From Euclidia mi (Eukaryota; Arthropoda; Insecta; Lepidoptera; Erebidae), in NCBI GenBank assembly GCA_944739405.2, contig OX123185.2, forward strand, positions 6,817,840 through 6,881,839: DNA of 64,000 bases, read 5' to 3'. Positions 1-10,848 of this stretch are shown here, piece after piece (position 1 is the first letter of the stretch; each line of letters opens with the position of its first letter). The translations under genes were made by a program, and so were the position numbers. The notes beneath the pieces were generated by a model, which ran no database searches, was not told where the DNA came from, and was given only the letters and a program-made list of their open reading frames with translations.

Positions 1-2002
1 AGCTTGAGCAGTGAAAGATTTCGAAAAGTAATTCGTGGAATGCTTTGGCATCCTCAGTGTTAGATCCTCAGACGATCTCAAGGATTTCACATATGTGTCA
101 TGAACGAACACAAAAAGTTCTTTAAGATAGAAGGGAGTACTAGGATTAAATAGAACATTGTACAATAATGTTAGAATGTGAGTATTCCTGCGAAGACGAA
201 TTGGAAGCCACTTGAGTTTATTGCGAAAATCTGAAACGTGATCATATTTGCGCAGTCCAAATATAAATCGTATGCAAAAGTTTTGGAGACGCTCAAGTTT
301 ATCTAGCTGCTCTTCAGTGAGATCAGGATAGCTGACGTCAGCATAGTCAATAAAGGGCAGAAGTCAAGATTGGGCAAGTGCAACTTTAGTGGCAGTTGGA
401 AGAAAGTTGCGTAGCCTACGCAACGAGCCTGCCGATGCGAATAATTTACGACTCATTTCTTTTAGTTGTGGTCTCCAGGACATGGTTTCGTCAATGTAAA
501 TGCCCAGATTCTTTACAATTTTGCGAAAAGGAAGATCTTTTCCATCAAATCTGATTCGCGGAAGATCAACCCAGTTAATTTTAGAAACCATTTTAGGGCT
601 GCCGATAATAATTAATTGAGTTTTATCAGGGTTGACTATCAGTCTATATCTCTTGGTCTATTCACAGATACGTTCTAAGTCTGTGTTAATTAATAGTAAC
701 ACAGGCTTCTGCCAACTTAGTTATAGGGGCTTGCGTGTAAATCTGTAAATCATCTGCATAAAGGTGGTAGAATGAAAGTAGTTGATTTGAGATGGAGTTT
801 ATAAATATGGCGAAGAGTAAAGGAGATAGCACGCCACCCTGCGGCACACCAGCAGTAGTGTAAGACCAAGAGGAATAAGAGTCTTCTATGTATATACGTT
901 GCTGGCGACCAAACAGGTAACTACGAAACCAGCCAATTGCCGATGGAGATACGTTAAGAGAGCGTAAAATGCCCAGCATGATGTGAAAATACACGGTGTT
1001 AAACGCGTTGCTGAAGTCAAGTAATGTCAAAATCGTAAGATTTCCACAATCCATACCTAGCCTTATGTCGTCAGTTACGCGGGCCAGAGCAGTGACAGTA
1101 CTGTGACCAGGGCGGAAACCAGATTGATAAGGATTTAGGAGCGCATTTTCACATAGAAAGGAAGTGAGCTGTGAGTGGACTAGACGTTCAAGGACTTTTG
1201 ACAGGAAGGGTAGTAAGAATATGGGACGATAATCTGTGAAGGTACTGGGCTTGAGGTTCTTTGGTAGAGGAATTATATGGGCATCTTTCCAGTCCGATGT
1301 AAAGATGCCACGAGCAATGGAAAAAATTAGAATGTGACAAAGGACTGGAAGAATTTCGTCTAGGTTGGGAAGAATCATTTTGCGACTGATACTGTCACTA
1401 CCGACTGCGTTGGATGTAACTGCCAATATACTCTTCTTAACGTCACAAGCGATAAATGGCGACAAGTTAAAAGGAGAATACTCAGGAGTTGGCAAAGATG
1501 AAAGATGTTGTAAAGTGGCTCTTTTCATATTACCATCAAAATTGGAGGAAGTAGAGAAGTAAGTGTTGAGAGAATCTAGGTTAACATTGTTTGGAGTGGA
1601 TTGATGCCGTGTCTTACCAACTCCCAGAGTTTTAAGAAATTTACAGACCTTAGCTGGATCACCGTTTTCAACGGATTTATGAATGTGTTGGCGTTGCGCA
1701 TTCCTACACACCTTGTTACAGTGATTTCTAATGGCAAGGTCTTTGTCTTGGTTCAGAAGAGTAGGCTTGTTCTTCAGTTTAGCTATGGCAGCAGATTTTT
1801 TGGCCATAATCTTTTTGATGTCTTCAGTTAGCCAAGGTGCCGGTAAATGTTTTAGTTTGATGGAGCGGATTGGCGCATGGACGTCGTAAAGCTTGATGAG
1901 ATTATTTGTAAGGATTTGGACTTTAGAATCAATGCACTCAGAAGAATATAAAAGCTCCCAGTCTAGGCTAACGCTATCCGCACGCAATTTGTCATGATCC
2001 AT
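1..2002 (-). pseudogene. LINE A ORF2 reverse transcriptase, broken
   Basis: The main block is 686-2002 (438 codons). Its N-terminal part is the linker ahead of the RT. RT motifs follow in order: DYRPIFLLPFLSKVLERL, YQSGFRPGHST, LLDFSNAFNTV (first catalytic Asp), GVPQGGVLSPLLF and the YADD box near 750-760. The reading then shifts frame at about 680-690, meets an in-frame TAG soon after, and resumes in 364-591 with the thumb-like stretch KNLGIYIDETMSW. A TGA at 362-364 interrupts it again, and homologous sequence (FIDYADVSYPDLTEEQLD) continues to position 1. It has at least one frameshift and two stops, so it is dead. In a live element it would copy its own RNA at a nicked target site. Confidence 0.85.
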
Positions 2003-2037
2003 GTCACCAAAGTTGCGCTACAACACAATCTTGGGCT
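1..2037 (-). mobile_element. LINE A, degraded non-LTR retrotransposon, 3' part
   Basis: Minus-strand non-LTR retrotransposon that continues past the left edge. It holds the reverse transcriptase and the region after it, but no endonuclease or ORF1. Upstream of the RT frame an in-frame stop and AT-rich sequence follow at once, so the copy looks 5'-truncated near 2040, as is usual for target-primed insertions. The clade is not certain; motif style suggests the Jockey/CR1 group. The 3' tail lies outside the window. Confidence 0.85.
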
Positions 2038-2107
2038 TCGTTTTTATTATTTAATATATAGTTTTTATTAATGGTAAAGGTATTTTTTAAGAAATTCCTT
2101 GTCGTCA

Positions 2108-2150
2108 TAAATATTGTATCGCGGAACACTTTACAAACATTCAATCAACG
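2108..2150 (-). repeat. SINE S3, 3' fragment left of the Transib insertion
   Basis: The sequence just left of the Transib end matches the body of the SINE at 55345-55515 (shared core tttacaaacat, then a caacg/ctaacgg context). Together with 5015-5157 it makes one SINE copy on the minus strand, split by the transposon. The last five bases (2146-2150, caacg) are the target site duplication. Confidence 0.7.
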
Positions 2151-2187
2151 CACTATGGTTCGTCTAGAACAAGCTAGCTAGACAAAA
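2151..2187 (+). repeat. Transib left terminal inverted repeat
   Basis: 37 bases identical in reverse complement to 4978-5014. It begins with the heptamer CACTATG; at bases 32-40 from the end lies ACAAAATTA, which matches the first six bases of the V(D)J nonamer consensus. Confidence 0.95.
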
Positions 2188-2414
2188 TTATTTTATTTGA
2201 TTTTTATGTCTAGATGCGGTTAATAAGCAAAGATATAAGGTTTTTGGTACTTTTTTCAAGGCAGTTTGTCATTTGAGCTGGTATCATGAAAAAAAATCAT
2301 TTATCGGGCATATGTGTATAATATATTTTTTGAACATTTTATAAAGTGATTTATCCCTCGACGTCGCTATAAAATCTAATAACAGATGCATAAAATATCT
2401 AAGAACTAAATCTA

Positions 2415-4465
2415 TTACTCATTATCATCACTATCATCAGATGAATCATCCATTGAATAGTCATGATCGTGAGGGGCAGAACTATGAAAAGTAGAAATCA
2501 TATTAACATTTTGTTCCTTACAGCTAGGTGGGACAATTAAATCTAATACTTCAGTTGGAAGCGTACCTATTTTCTTCCGAGGAACTTCTCGTAAACCGTT
2601 TATTACAGGGTCAGATGTTATCAATAACATATTAAGTAAATCTCTATTCGTAGCCTCCCGTGATCGCTTTCGTGTGTTGTGCTCACGAAATCTTCTGCAG
2701 TCCTTATTCCGAGCTTCCTGTGCTTCCTCGGAAAGCTGGCCTATAGGTAGAAGGGACGATCTAATTACTTCGCCACTGTGCAAAAGTATTTTGTGGACAG
2801 TAGCGGGCATGTAATACCATGAATAGAGATTTACATAAAGTTGTCTAGTTTCTTGAGCTAAGTTAACGAATTTTTCAATATTTATATCATATCCCGATGA
2901 TAAAGTGCGAAGTAGTATGCCAAATTTTTGTATTAGTGAAACATCTAACCCTGTAATATCGGCACTAGCCTCGGGATTTCCAAAAAATCTTCGCGCGGTG
3001 TTCCCGTCATTAGTGTTACCGAACCCTGGTTTTGGTTTGTCTACAATCAAGCCCATTTCGCTTTTAAATCGTTTTTTAATGTCATCTGAACGTTGTTTCA
3101 CACTAGCTTTGTCTTCGGCTGTTCTTAACTGCCATTTTTTTATATTTAGTCGATAGCTAATGTGAAGCAAGCATTCAAAGCACCTTATCCAAGCGTGCAA
3201 CGTAGACCAAAACCAAGATTATCTTTGTCCGCAGCAAACTCTTTTGACAGATCATTCATCATTGTTGGAGTTGCCCCACAAATAAAACATTTTTGTGAGG
3301 AAGAAGTTTCGGTCAGAGCATTGCAAACTTTTCTGTCAATCATTGTTAAAAGCATAACATGTGTGACAGATACTTCGGTCTCCATCACCTTGCAGGTTGT
3401 CGGCAATAAAGCGTTTATCTCTTCTAAAACCTTATTGGTTTCCGAAATCGTAAAATCTTTCGTTTCCTTAGAAAAGATAAACTTTATTGGCCGACAATAC
3501 ATTGTAGAACAGGGCCGAGGATTCTGCCACACAATATTACCACTTTCATCTTTCAATTGAAGAGGAACGAAAGAAAATACAAATAAAAACTCGTCACTAT
3601 CGTCACAATTAGTGAATTTTTGTTTGTACATACTATGACCGGAACTTCCATCACAACCCCATTTACTGATTAATGTGAATGACGTGCAAGGTAACAGACT
3701 ATGAACAACTTCTTGTTGTGCTGAAACTAAACGTTCGGCAGTCTTATCAAGAATTGCCTGAACTTTGATTTCAGCATGCGTTTCATTGACTGTAATTTGT
3801 TCACCTGACGGGTAGCAGGCTATTTTAGCCTTTCTAACACTGTACATTGACGGAAACACCTTATGTCCAGCTTTAATACTCCACTTCCGAGTCTGCTTAT
3901 AGCTATGGCTACTTGATTTACTATCAACGTAGTACGCTAAAGCTTCCTCACTTGTTAAACTCCTGGGGGCACTTTCTTCACTCGTGGTCTTGGTTATTGA
4001 AGGATCACTAGTCACATCTTTAATTTGACGTGCTACACTTCTCTGACCCGAGATTCGAGCTGACACTTCAGCGGCGTAAATTAATTCACTAGCACTTCTG
4101 GACTGTAATAGATCGTCTACACGTCGTCTCTTCGTTTTGAGACTAGAATGTTCAAAATCTTTAGTAGGTCTTCCGGGTCCCGGTTCTCCAGATGTAGTTG
4201 GCAGAGATAAATAAACGGACACATCGAAAGATATGTCAAGACCCTCCAGCCACGTCGAATACTTTTGTAGGAATCGCTCTCGATTTCTTCCACAGCTGCT
4301 CCACTTTTCAGCAAATTTCGTTGAATATCTTGAGATTAGTACTTTAATATCTCGCAGAGACTGCTCCGTAACACCATCAAAATTATATCTCAAAGATATA
4401 AACCGAAAGAGCTCCTCATTCCGCGTTTCCTTCGGGTGTTTCAGCCATTCTTCGAAAAAATCCAT
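2415..4465 (-). pseudogene. Transib transposase, one frameshift
   Basis: DDE recombinase that would cut at the TIR heptamers by nick-and-hairpin chemistry, as known for Transib and RAG1. I place the start at the ATG at 4463-4465 (MDFFEEW...); the open frame reaches up to 4678 but that extension looks non-coding. All three catalytic positions can be assigned: first Asp in KWGCDGSSGHS (3650-3652, about residue 272), second Asp in MIDRKVCNALTE (3335-3337, about residue 377), and Glu in EEAQEARNKDCRRFRE (2715-2717), which resembles the RAG1 active-site Glu region. A Cys pair (CFICGA) follows the second Asp, as in the RAG1/Transib zinc-binding insert. The length of about 684 codons fits the family. 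A one-base deletion near 3201-3206 splits it into 3185-4465 and 2415-3200. The C-terminus is a short acidic tail rich in Asp and Ser. The frameshift could also be an assembly error, since everything else is open. Confidence 0.9.
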
Positions 4466-4977
4466 TCTTGAGACGGTAAAAACTGTTGAAAGAAAAAAAT
4501 AAATAAAAATTAGTTGTGCAAATATATCGCAATGAATTTTTTTACGTATAACTACTAGACACTTATGAGAATCGTATATGATAGGTTCTACGGTGGGGAC
4601 AAGTGGGGACATGTTATTATTTGACCGATGAATTTGAAAAAATGAGTGAAAAAGTGGGTGAAAATTCAAACATTTCATTTTATAAGACTAAAGAATGAAG
4701 TTCCCATGTTGAAAATGAAATAAAATATAACTACTTACCCTTACGTATACAATCCATCACAAAAACACTTTCACAAATTTCTTTTAGTGACATAAACAAT
4801 GCTATCAAATATGATGTAAAAATGCAAATGAATGCCCTTTAAATAGTCAACATCTTATAAACATACCTTAATGACGCTCTTAATGAGGGTAGTATTGATA
4901 ATTAATAGGTGTAATCCTCAATGTATAGGGGTAATGAGTTCGTAATAGTAATTAACTTCCAGGAATTTAAGAGTTGT

Positions 4978-5014
4978 TTTTGTCTAGCTAGCTTGTTCTA
5001 GACGAACCATAGTG
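4978..5014 (-). repeat. Transib right terminal inverted repeat
   Basis: Perfect partner of 2151-2187. Read inward from the end it starts CACTATG, and after 24 bases comes ACAAAAACA, which matches the V(D)J nonamer consensus ACAAAAACC at eight of nine positions. Confidence 0.95.
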
Positions 5015-5157
5015 CAACGGACGAAAAGATACCCACATTAGAAACAAAAATCGAATCATATAATATGGTGTCTCGTTCGAAGACCGAACCCACAACACTC
5101 GGCGCATTGCTAAGCGGCGAGGCGACCGCTAAAACCACTACGCTCACACTACTGTTC
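5015..5157 (-). repeat. SINE S3, tRNA-like head right of the Transib insertion
   Basis: Continues the SINE broken at 2150. On the minus strand it carries the tRNA-like head, including a weakened B box (gggttcggtctt) and the segment shared with 55345-55515. Its first five bases are the second copy of the TSD caacg. Confidence 0.75.
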
Positions 5158-5478
5158 TATGTTTGCACTACTATTCTGTTCTTCTTTATAATTTGATAGT
5201 TAATTCCTATAATATAACTAAGCCGTATCGCATCGTATGGCATTGCCGTCGTCACTGCCGTAGGCCATACGCCGAAAGTATCAAAAGCAGAAAATAGTAT
5301 AACTCAGAAGTGTTGAACAATATGAACTAAGCCTACCTTATCGTAACTTATCTGCTATTATCATTGTCCCTTTGTTCAGTACGTGACGTTCCCTCAGTAC
5401 ATGAAAAGTTTCATTTCAAAGGTCAAACCAGTATGAAACTTTGCGTAACAGTATGAATTGACCTTATGTCTACTTTTT
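5158..5478. other. AT-rich sequence, no feature seen
   Basis: No reading frame, terminal repeat or tRNA-like box is visible in this stretch. Confidence 0.5.
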
Positions 5479-6412
5479 ACCCGACTGCGGTGAAGCCCAA
5501 AAGGGAGGGTTATGTGTTTGACCTGTATGTACGTATGTATGTATGTTTGTATGTATGTATGTATGTCCGTTCCTATGTTCCCTCGTAACTACTCAACGGC
5601 TCAACTGATTTTGATAAATGATACGTCATAAGATTTGTCTTAATGGCGCGAGTGTCACTGGGCACATACAATTAAAAAAAATAACATTATGGTGGATTTT
5701 TGGCGCCAAATAAAAAAGACTTCAAAAAAATTTTCCGTCCAAACTTATCAAATGAGGTATTAAATTAAAGGGCTTTAGAAGGCGATCTCAAAAATACATG
5801 CAACATATATGTTTAAATGTAATTTGTAATGCTGCTGGACATAAAAACGACAAAACAACAACAAACAGCTATTTACCCAGATACCTATTCGGCGGCAATG
5901 ATATTACAGCATGCGTCATTGCAACAACCACAGTTGATTTGACACTTAACTCAGTTGTGGACTAAACAATTAAGTACTTAATTTTATTAACATAAACTGG
6001 AAGTACCTCCACGCGGTGAAGGCGGAAACAGTGTACGCTTATTACGAGTATACTGGCTTAAACTTCCATTCGCACCCATCCAGATGCCTTCGGGCTTGCA
6101 AAAGAGATTTGTAATGAATCCAACTTGAATTAACATATTTGACTTTAACTTTAACTTAACAGATTTTTCGTCGTTTTGAACTCAAAAGCAAAAAATAAAA
6201 AAACGTTATTAAGAAAACTAAAAAACCCGACTGCAGTGTAAAAAAAAAATATTAAAAAATAAAAAACACGACTGCTCTGCAAAAAAAAAAACGAACTAAA
6301 AAGTTAATAACAAGTTTAATTAAAATTTTCATTGCAGTCGGGGGCCGTTTGTGGAACACAAATTTAAGGGGACCTCTTAATTATTGATTTTTTTACACTG
6401 CAGTCGGGTATT
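5479..6412. mobile_element. Candidate non-autonomous repeat bounded by acccgactgc termini
   Basis: The left edge reads acccgactgcggtg and the right edge, in reverse complement, acccgactgcagtg. A second inverted pair lies near the right side (acccgactgcagtg at about 6225 facing the right edge), with an inner pair of the same core between (cacgactgctctgc and cattgcagtcggg). No coding capacity and no clear TSD. It could be one 0.93-kb element or two related ones. Confidence 0.45.
5525..5567. repeat. Tetranucleotide microsatellite (GTAT)n
   Basis: About ten GTAT units with a few substitutions. Confidence 0.85.
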
Positions 6413-7746
6413 TTAGTTTCTTTAATTACGTTTTTTTTATTTTAAATGACAACTGTTTGCTAAATCAAAGTATCGGCTATAAAATTTCTACATTAACTTG
6501 TTATTATTTATAAGAGCTATAAAAAAATATGAGGTTCCTTAAAAAAATACGTATGGAAAGGCTTTTTATTAGGTACATTTTGAAAAGTATAAGCAAGAGG
6601 TTTACGAAAGATCAATATTTTGTGGCAATTATTGTTAAGTTCAACAAACTATTGTACCGTTTATAGCAACAGTGCAGTTTGTAAAGTTATATACACAAAC
6701 ATCAAAAAGAAAAGATTTTTTAAATTAAGTTTTTTGTAGAAAATCCTTCCTAATAATAACAACAAAACTAGTGCCATTATTAGCACCGAAACTTTTCATC
6801 CAGTCCATTAAAACTCATTTTTTCGGAGAATAAATGCAATAAATACGGCGCCATCAAATACAAAGAAAAGCATTGCATGTTTAGTGTCGAAAACTCTTTC
6901 ACAATCCTACTAAAAGTAAATCCATTAGATTACAGAGGATACATGGAAGGCGCTGCAAAAAAAGCTTTTAGCCTTAAAATACAGCGTCCAAGGATACTTT
7001 TAAATTGTTAAGTATTTTGCTTTTACACGCCGTACCATTATCTTATGCATTATCGCGCCGTACTATTATCATACCAACAGCATTAGCTATAAAAACTCCA
7101 CGCCAAAAATACCAACTTGCTGATCACTAAAATTTCAACGGATTTTGACTCTGACCAAAATTTGTGCATATTTTTTTATTCCTGCCTTGAAGTAGTACTT
7201 GTAAAAGTCAAAGCAAAATGTATATAATTTTATATACTTACATAAAAATAAAAAAGTACTAAAATTACGAGTGGATCGGCTAAACACGAGTTCCATAATC
7301 CCCACATCCCACTTCAAAACAAAAGTTCAAAGCTATCACATTTAGGAGTGAATTCTGGCTCATGAAGTGGTCAATGAAGCAGAGCCCGGCGCCCCGAGGC
7401 AGATAAAATAAGTTAAAATGGGAAAACTTCCATTAGATTATGAAATGAAAAGATCACAGTTATCTCACAAGAGCATACTACTTTTGAGTTATGTTCAACT
7501 TCCTGCGATTGTCCCGCCGACTTATTCCGAATAAATGCTGCCATGCTAATGTCTTCCGTTACCAGTATTCGAATATTATTCAGGGTGCATTTTTGTAGTA
7601 CACAGATTAGCAATTAAATGTATATTGTACTGGCGATAAACTGAGTGCAATAGCCTACTTGTATTGTAATTAGATATCTATTCAACACATATGTACTTAA
7701 TACTAAATAAGAAATACAGAAATAAAGCGATTTTATTGCGTACTAC
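6413..7746. other. AT-rich intergenic sequence
   Basis: Long open frames here are short, AT-biased and without recognisable motifs. Nothing supportable. Confidence 0.5.
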
Positions 7747-7750
7747 AAAG

Positions 7751-8648
7751 CGGCTGTCCCAAATCAAAACACAGTAAGGGACATTTTTGTCGAAATCAAG
7801 ATTTTTACACCATGCTTTTAACACATTAAAAGCCCACAATATGCAAAAACCCTTTTTTCAATAAAGGCCTCCATTCCCAATATAGCGATACCATAAAACC
7901 TAGTAAGTGCACAGACTAAACCGCAAACCCCAAATCAAAAACCTAGTAAGAGCTGATAACCAGTTCAAAACACAGCAAGGCACACGTACTTACTTTGTTT
8001 TGGATTGGGAATTTCCACTTGCTAGGTTTTTGATTTGGGAATTAATATGTCTAAAAGACCATAAAAGCTAAAAATTACACAGTATAGTACACACCCGTCG
8101 GAGTTTCTATCTCCAGGAATTAGGGTTTAAATTAGTGAGAAAACATCAAATTTCGTATTTTGAGTTTATCTGTTTTTGTTATTAATTCTTCGTTTTCTAC
8201 TATAATTTGGAACTTTTCACATTAAATTACTTCACCTTCTAAGAATTAGAATAATAAACGTGGTCAATTCTCGTTAATGTGTTTTACTGCAATAGTTTTT
8301 AGATACGAATCATTTTCTTTATCATAACTTTTATCATAACCAAAAGTTTTCAAAAAAAATCAATACCTAATAATGGCTTATTACTTACTGTGTTTTGGTT
8401 TAGTTTCCATGGGCAATGGTTAGTGTTGGATCCCATTCCAAACTTAGTAAGTGTTATACAACGTGCATCGAATTATATTTTTAAAGTGTTAGTATGCAAA
8501 AATGTAGACAGTAATCTTATCTACCATCTCCAAGAATCATATTCAGCTGTAGATTCATAGTTTGGTAAGGCATAATAAAATCAGCTTTTTTTGCCCTCCT
8601 GTAAAATTTGGTCGACGTCCCTTACTGTGTTTTGATTTGGGACAGCCG
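7751..8648. mobile_element. Non-autonomous DNA transposon with 32-bp TIRs and repeated subterminal motif
   Basis: 898 bp. The termini are perfect 32-bp inverted repeats (7751-7782 and 8617-8648, starting CGGCTGTCCC), flanked by a candidate 4-bp duplication aaag (7747-7750, 8649-8652). The inner TIR half, roughly CCAAATCAAAACACAGTAAG, recurs in degenerate form at least seven more times inside in both orientations (near 7889, 7925, 7963, 7991, 8018, 8384, 8435). Such arrays usually serve as transposase-binding sites. No transposase frame. The superfamily is not recognised. Confidence 0.85.
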
Positions 8649-8652
8649 AAAG

Positions 8653-10248
8653 CCTTGATAATATAATTCTTGTTTGTCTCACTATAGATAAAATATTTTT
8701 CACATTCACCGTAAAGATTCCTCGTATTTTGTGAATATGGTGTATCCATTGATAGTTCATTCTATAGAAAATATTTTGAGAGCAGTCAAGTTTTCGATTT
8801 TCAGTACCAAAAACGTAAGATAACGTTAAAATATATTGAACGAATATTTATAAAACACATCAACCCCATCAGTGCATCAACAAATGTTGACTAGTTTGAA
8901 ATGCCTTAAAAATATAATTCATGACTATTTGTACATTGAAAATAAATAAATAAATATATCACAAGAAGTAATTTCTAGTGAGTATGTAGCCTCCAGAATA
9001 GGTCAACACTTAAAATTATAACGGTCTCCTCCTGCATTACGGAATTAAAATTCGTTGAGCAAACCTCCTAGCAATGCGTATAAATAAAAGATTCTGCTAG
9101 CAAGTTGCGAACTCTAAAATCCTTTGCTTAGTAATAATAATATTACCTTAAGAGCACTTTCTGGTGGCGTTAAGTGGGGACTATGTTTTTAATTAACCGT
9201 GCCGAGATGTTTTTGTAATGAGTCCAATTTTTGTTTTGGTAGAGAAAGTTAGATTATTTGATTGTAAAAAGTGTTGTATTACTGTATTTAAATATCTACA
9301 TGTGTATTGTGGATTCTTTTTGCAGTGGTAAGATTGTTCTTATCAAGAATTTCAACCAAGAGTAACTAAATATTTGAATCACTATCTTATTTTTATTCTG
9401 GTTCCTTGTTAACTATGTATAGTGTTAACTATGTATAGTGTTCTTTTACGTTTATTAATTTTTAAATCGACCCAATTGGAACAGATAGTTTAGCTTAGAT
9501 TTAAATAATAACTATTAATATATTATAACTAACTAAAGTTTCTTGTCGATAGAGCAAAGTATAAACTAATAAAATTATGAAACATTCATAAATACTTACT
9601 ACACATACGCATATTCAAAAACATAACCTTAATCCTAAATCATTTAGCCGCCAGTCAAAAGTTAACTAGGTACTATGATGGTGATGTATATACAAAAATA
9701 GCAATAAGCATTAACATATCAAAGAAGTAAAAGGCTGGCCAGAAAATCTCTGAAACCACTCAACGGATTTGGATTCGGGAGATTGTTCCAATGTTTTTTG
9801 GGCATTATGATATACTTTGTACACCAAAGTGTTTTGTACCGGGAAAAACAAAAGTTAGCGTAGAACTCTTCGAGCAGAAAATAGTTGAATCATAGTACGA
9901 ACATTTTAATGCGGTTTTTGGGTGGAGTATTTAGTAACAAACTTGCTAAAAGATGCGCATGAAATGTATTTTTATTTTCGGGGTGCTGCTAGAATGATTT
10001 ATTATATTGTGTGATATGTCGTACGGAATACTTTTACGTTCTCGCCTGGTTTCGTAAATTCGAAGTTTGCTATTAAAAAGTAGTAGGAAGTAAAGAAGTC
10101 TTTCGGATTAATTTCTCTATTGAAATTATGCTCGTCTTAGTGATTTTATCTTGACTGTGATAACACTAAATTTTATATTTTACTTTAGGTCGTTTAGTCT
10201 TATAAGTACTTAGACTTACTTATTGCAGAGTACTATTAGAAGATTTAA
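8653..10248. other. AT-rich intergenic sequence
   Basis: No gene seen. A 16-base tandem duplication (gttaactatgtatagt) lies near 9408-9440. 9730-9900 has the wording of an old dispersed repeat but I cannot name it. Confidence 0.45.
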
Positions 10249-10540
10249 GCAGCGATAGCTGAGTCGAGAGACCAACAGATTGTTATGCCGAGGGTCTCGG
10301 GTTCGAATCCACGGCACGCACCAATGACTTTTCAGAGTTAAAGGAAAGAGTTTTCGCTTGCAAATCGGTGAAGGAAACATCGTGAGGAAACCTGTATGTC
10401 TGAGAGTTCTCCATAATGTTCTCCAAAGACATGTGAAGTCTGCCAACCCGCACTTGGGCAGCGTGGTGGATTATGGCCTTAACCTTCTCATAATGAGAAG
10501 AGGCCCGTGCCCAGCAGTGGGACAGTATAAAGGGTTAATG
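10249..10540 (+). repeat. SINE S1a, full length, tRNA-derived
   Basis: The tRNA-like head (10249-10323) has a clear pol III B box, ggttcgaatcc at 10300-10310, and ends gcacgcacca like a mature tRNA tail. The body that follows (gaggaaacctg, ctgagagttctccataatg, cttctca...agaggcccg) is shared with 25733, 44021, 45713 and 60100. This is the abundant lepidopteran tRNA-SINE type. It has no coding role. Confidence 0.9.
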
Positions 10541-10649
10541 AAAAATAATTAGTAGATGTAGCGTTCACTGAACCTTAAAAAAAACGGATTTTATAAAAAA
10601 TCTTTTGCGACTAAATATGCTAACTAGAATCAATCCGTTATTGATTGAT

Positions 10650-10697
10650 ATGATTCCAAACATATTATATTTAAAGTTATACTATGTTTGGAATCAT
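10650..10697. repeat. Inverted repeat, 14-bp perfect arms
   Basis: atgattccaaacat (10650-10663) and its reverse complement (10684-10697), separated by 20 AT-rich bases. Confidence 0.85.
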
Positions 10698-10785
10698 GCA
10701 ATACAATTACAACTGGCCTGAAGATCTACTAGTCTATGCTTCTGGCTGCTAAACCTGACGGTTCAATACCCACCTCACACACATA

Positions 10786-10848
10786 TTAGTGATCATGCTT
10801 GTCGCACAAGATTTGTCGTAAATCTAGTGCGACAAGCATGATCACTAA
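10786..10848. repeat. Near-perfect 63-nt hairpin
   Basis: 22-bp perfect arms (10786-10807, 10827-10848). The spacer folds further (agattt/aaatct), so only one mismatch and a 5-nt loop remain. It lies at the end of a tRNA-SINE-like segment (about 10712-10785, with a B-box-like ggttcaatacc), so it seems to be a change inside a repeat copy. Confidence 0.9.

Larger units (their letters stand above)
2151..5014 (-). mobile_element. Transib DNA transposon (RAG1-related), both ends intact
   Basis: 2,864-bp element. Its ends are perfect 37-bp inverted repeats beginning CACTATGG, flanked by the 5-bp direct repeat caacg (2146-2150 and 5015-5019). CACWRTG-type termini and 5-bp target duplications are established hallmarks of Transib, the cut-and-paste family from which the RAG1 recombinase core is thought to derive. 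The single gene runs on the minus strand with about 230 bp of 3' and 510 bp of 5' flanking sequence inside the TIRs. Ends look mobilisable in trans, but the transposase carries a frameshift. Confidence 0.93.

Noticed and set aside
10249..10323. Apparent tRNA gene with A and B boxes and CCA end
   Set aside because: It recurs with a fixed non-tRNA body at several places, and arm pairing is poor. It is the head of a SINE.
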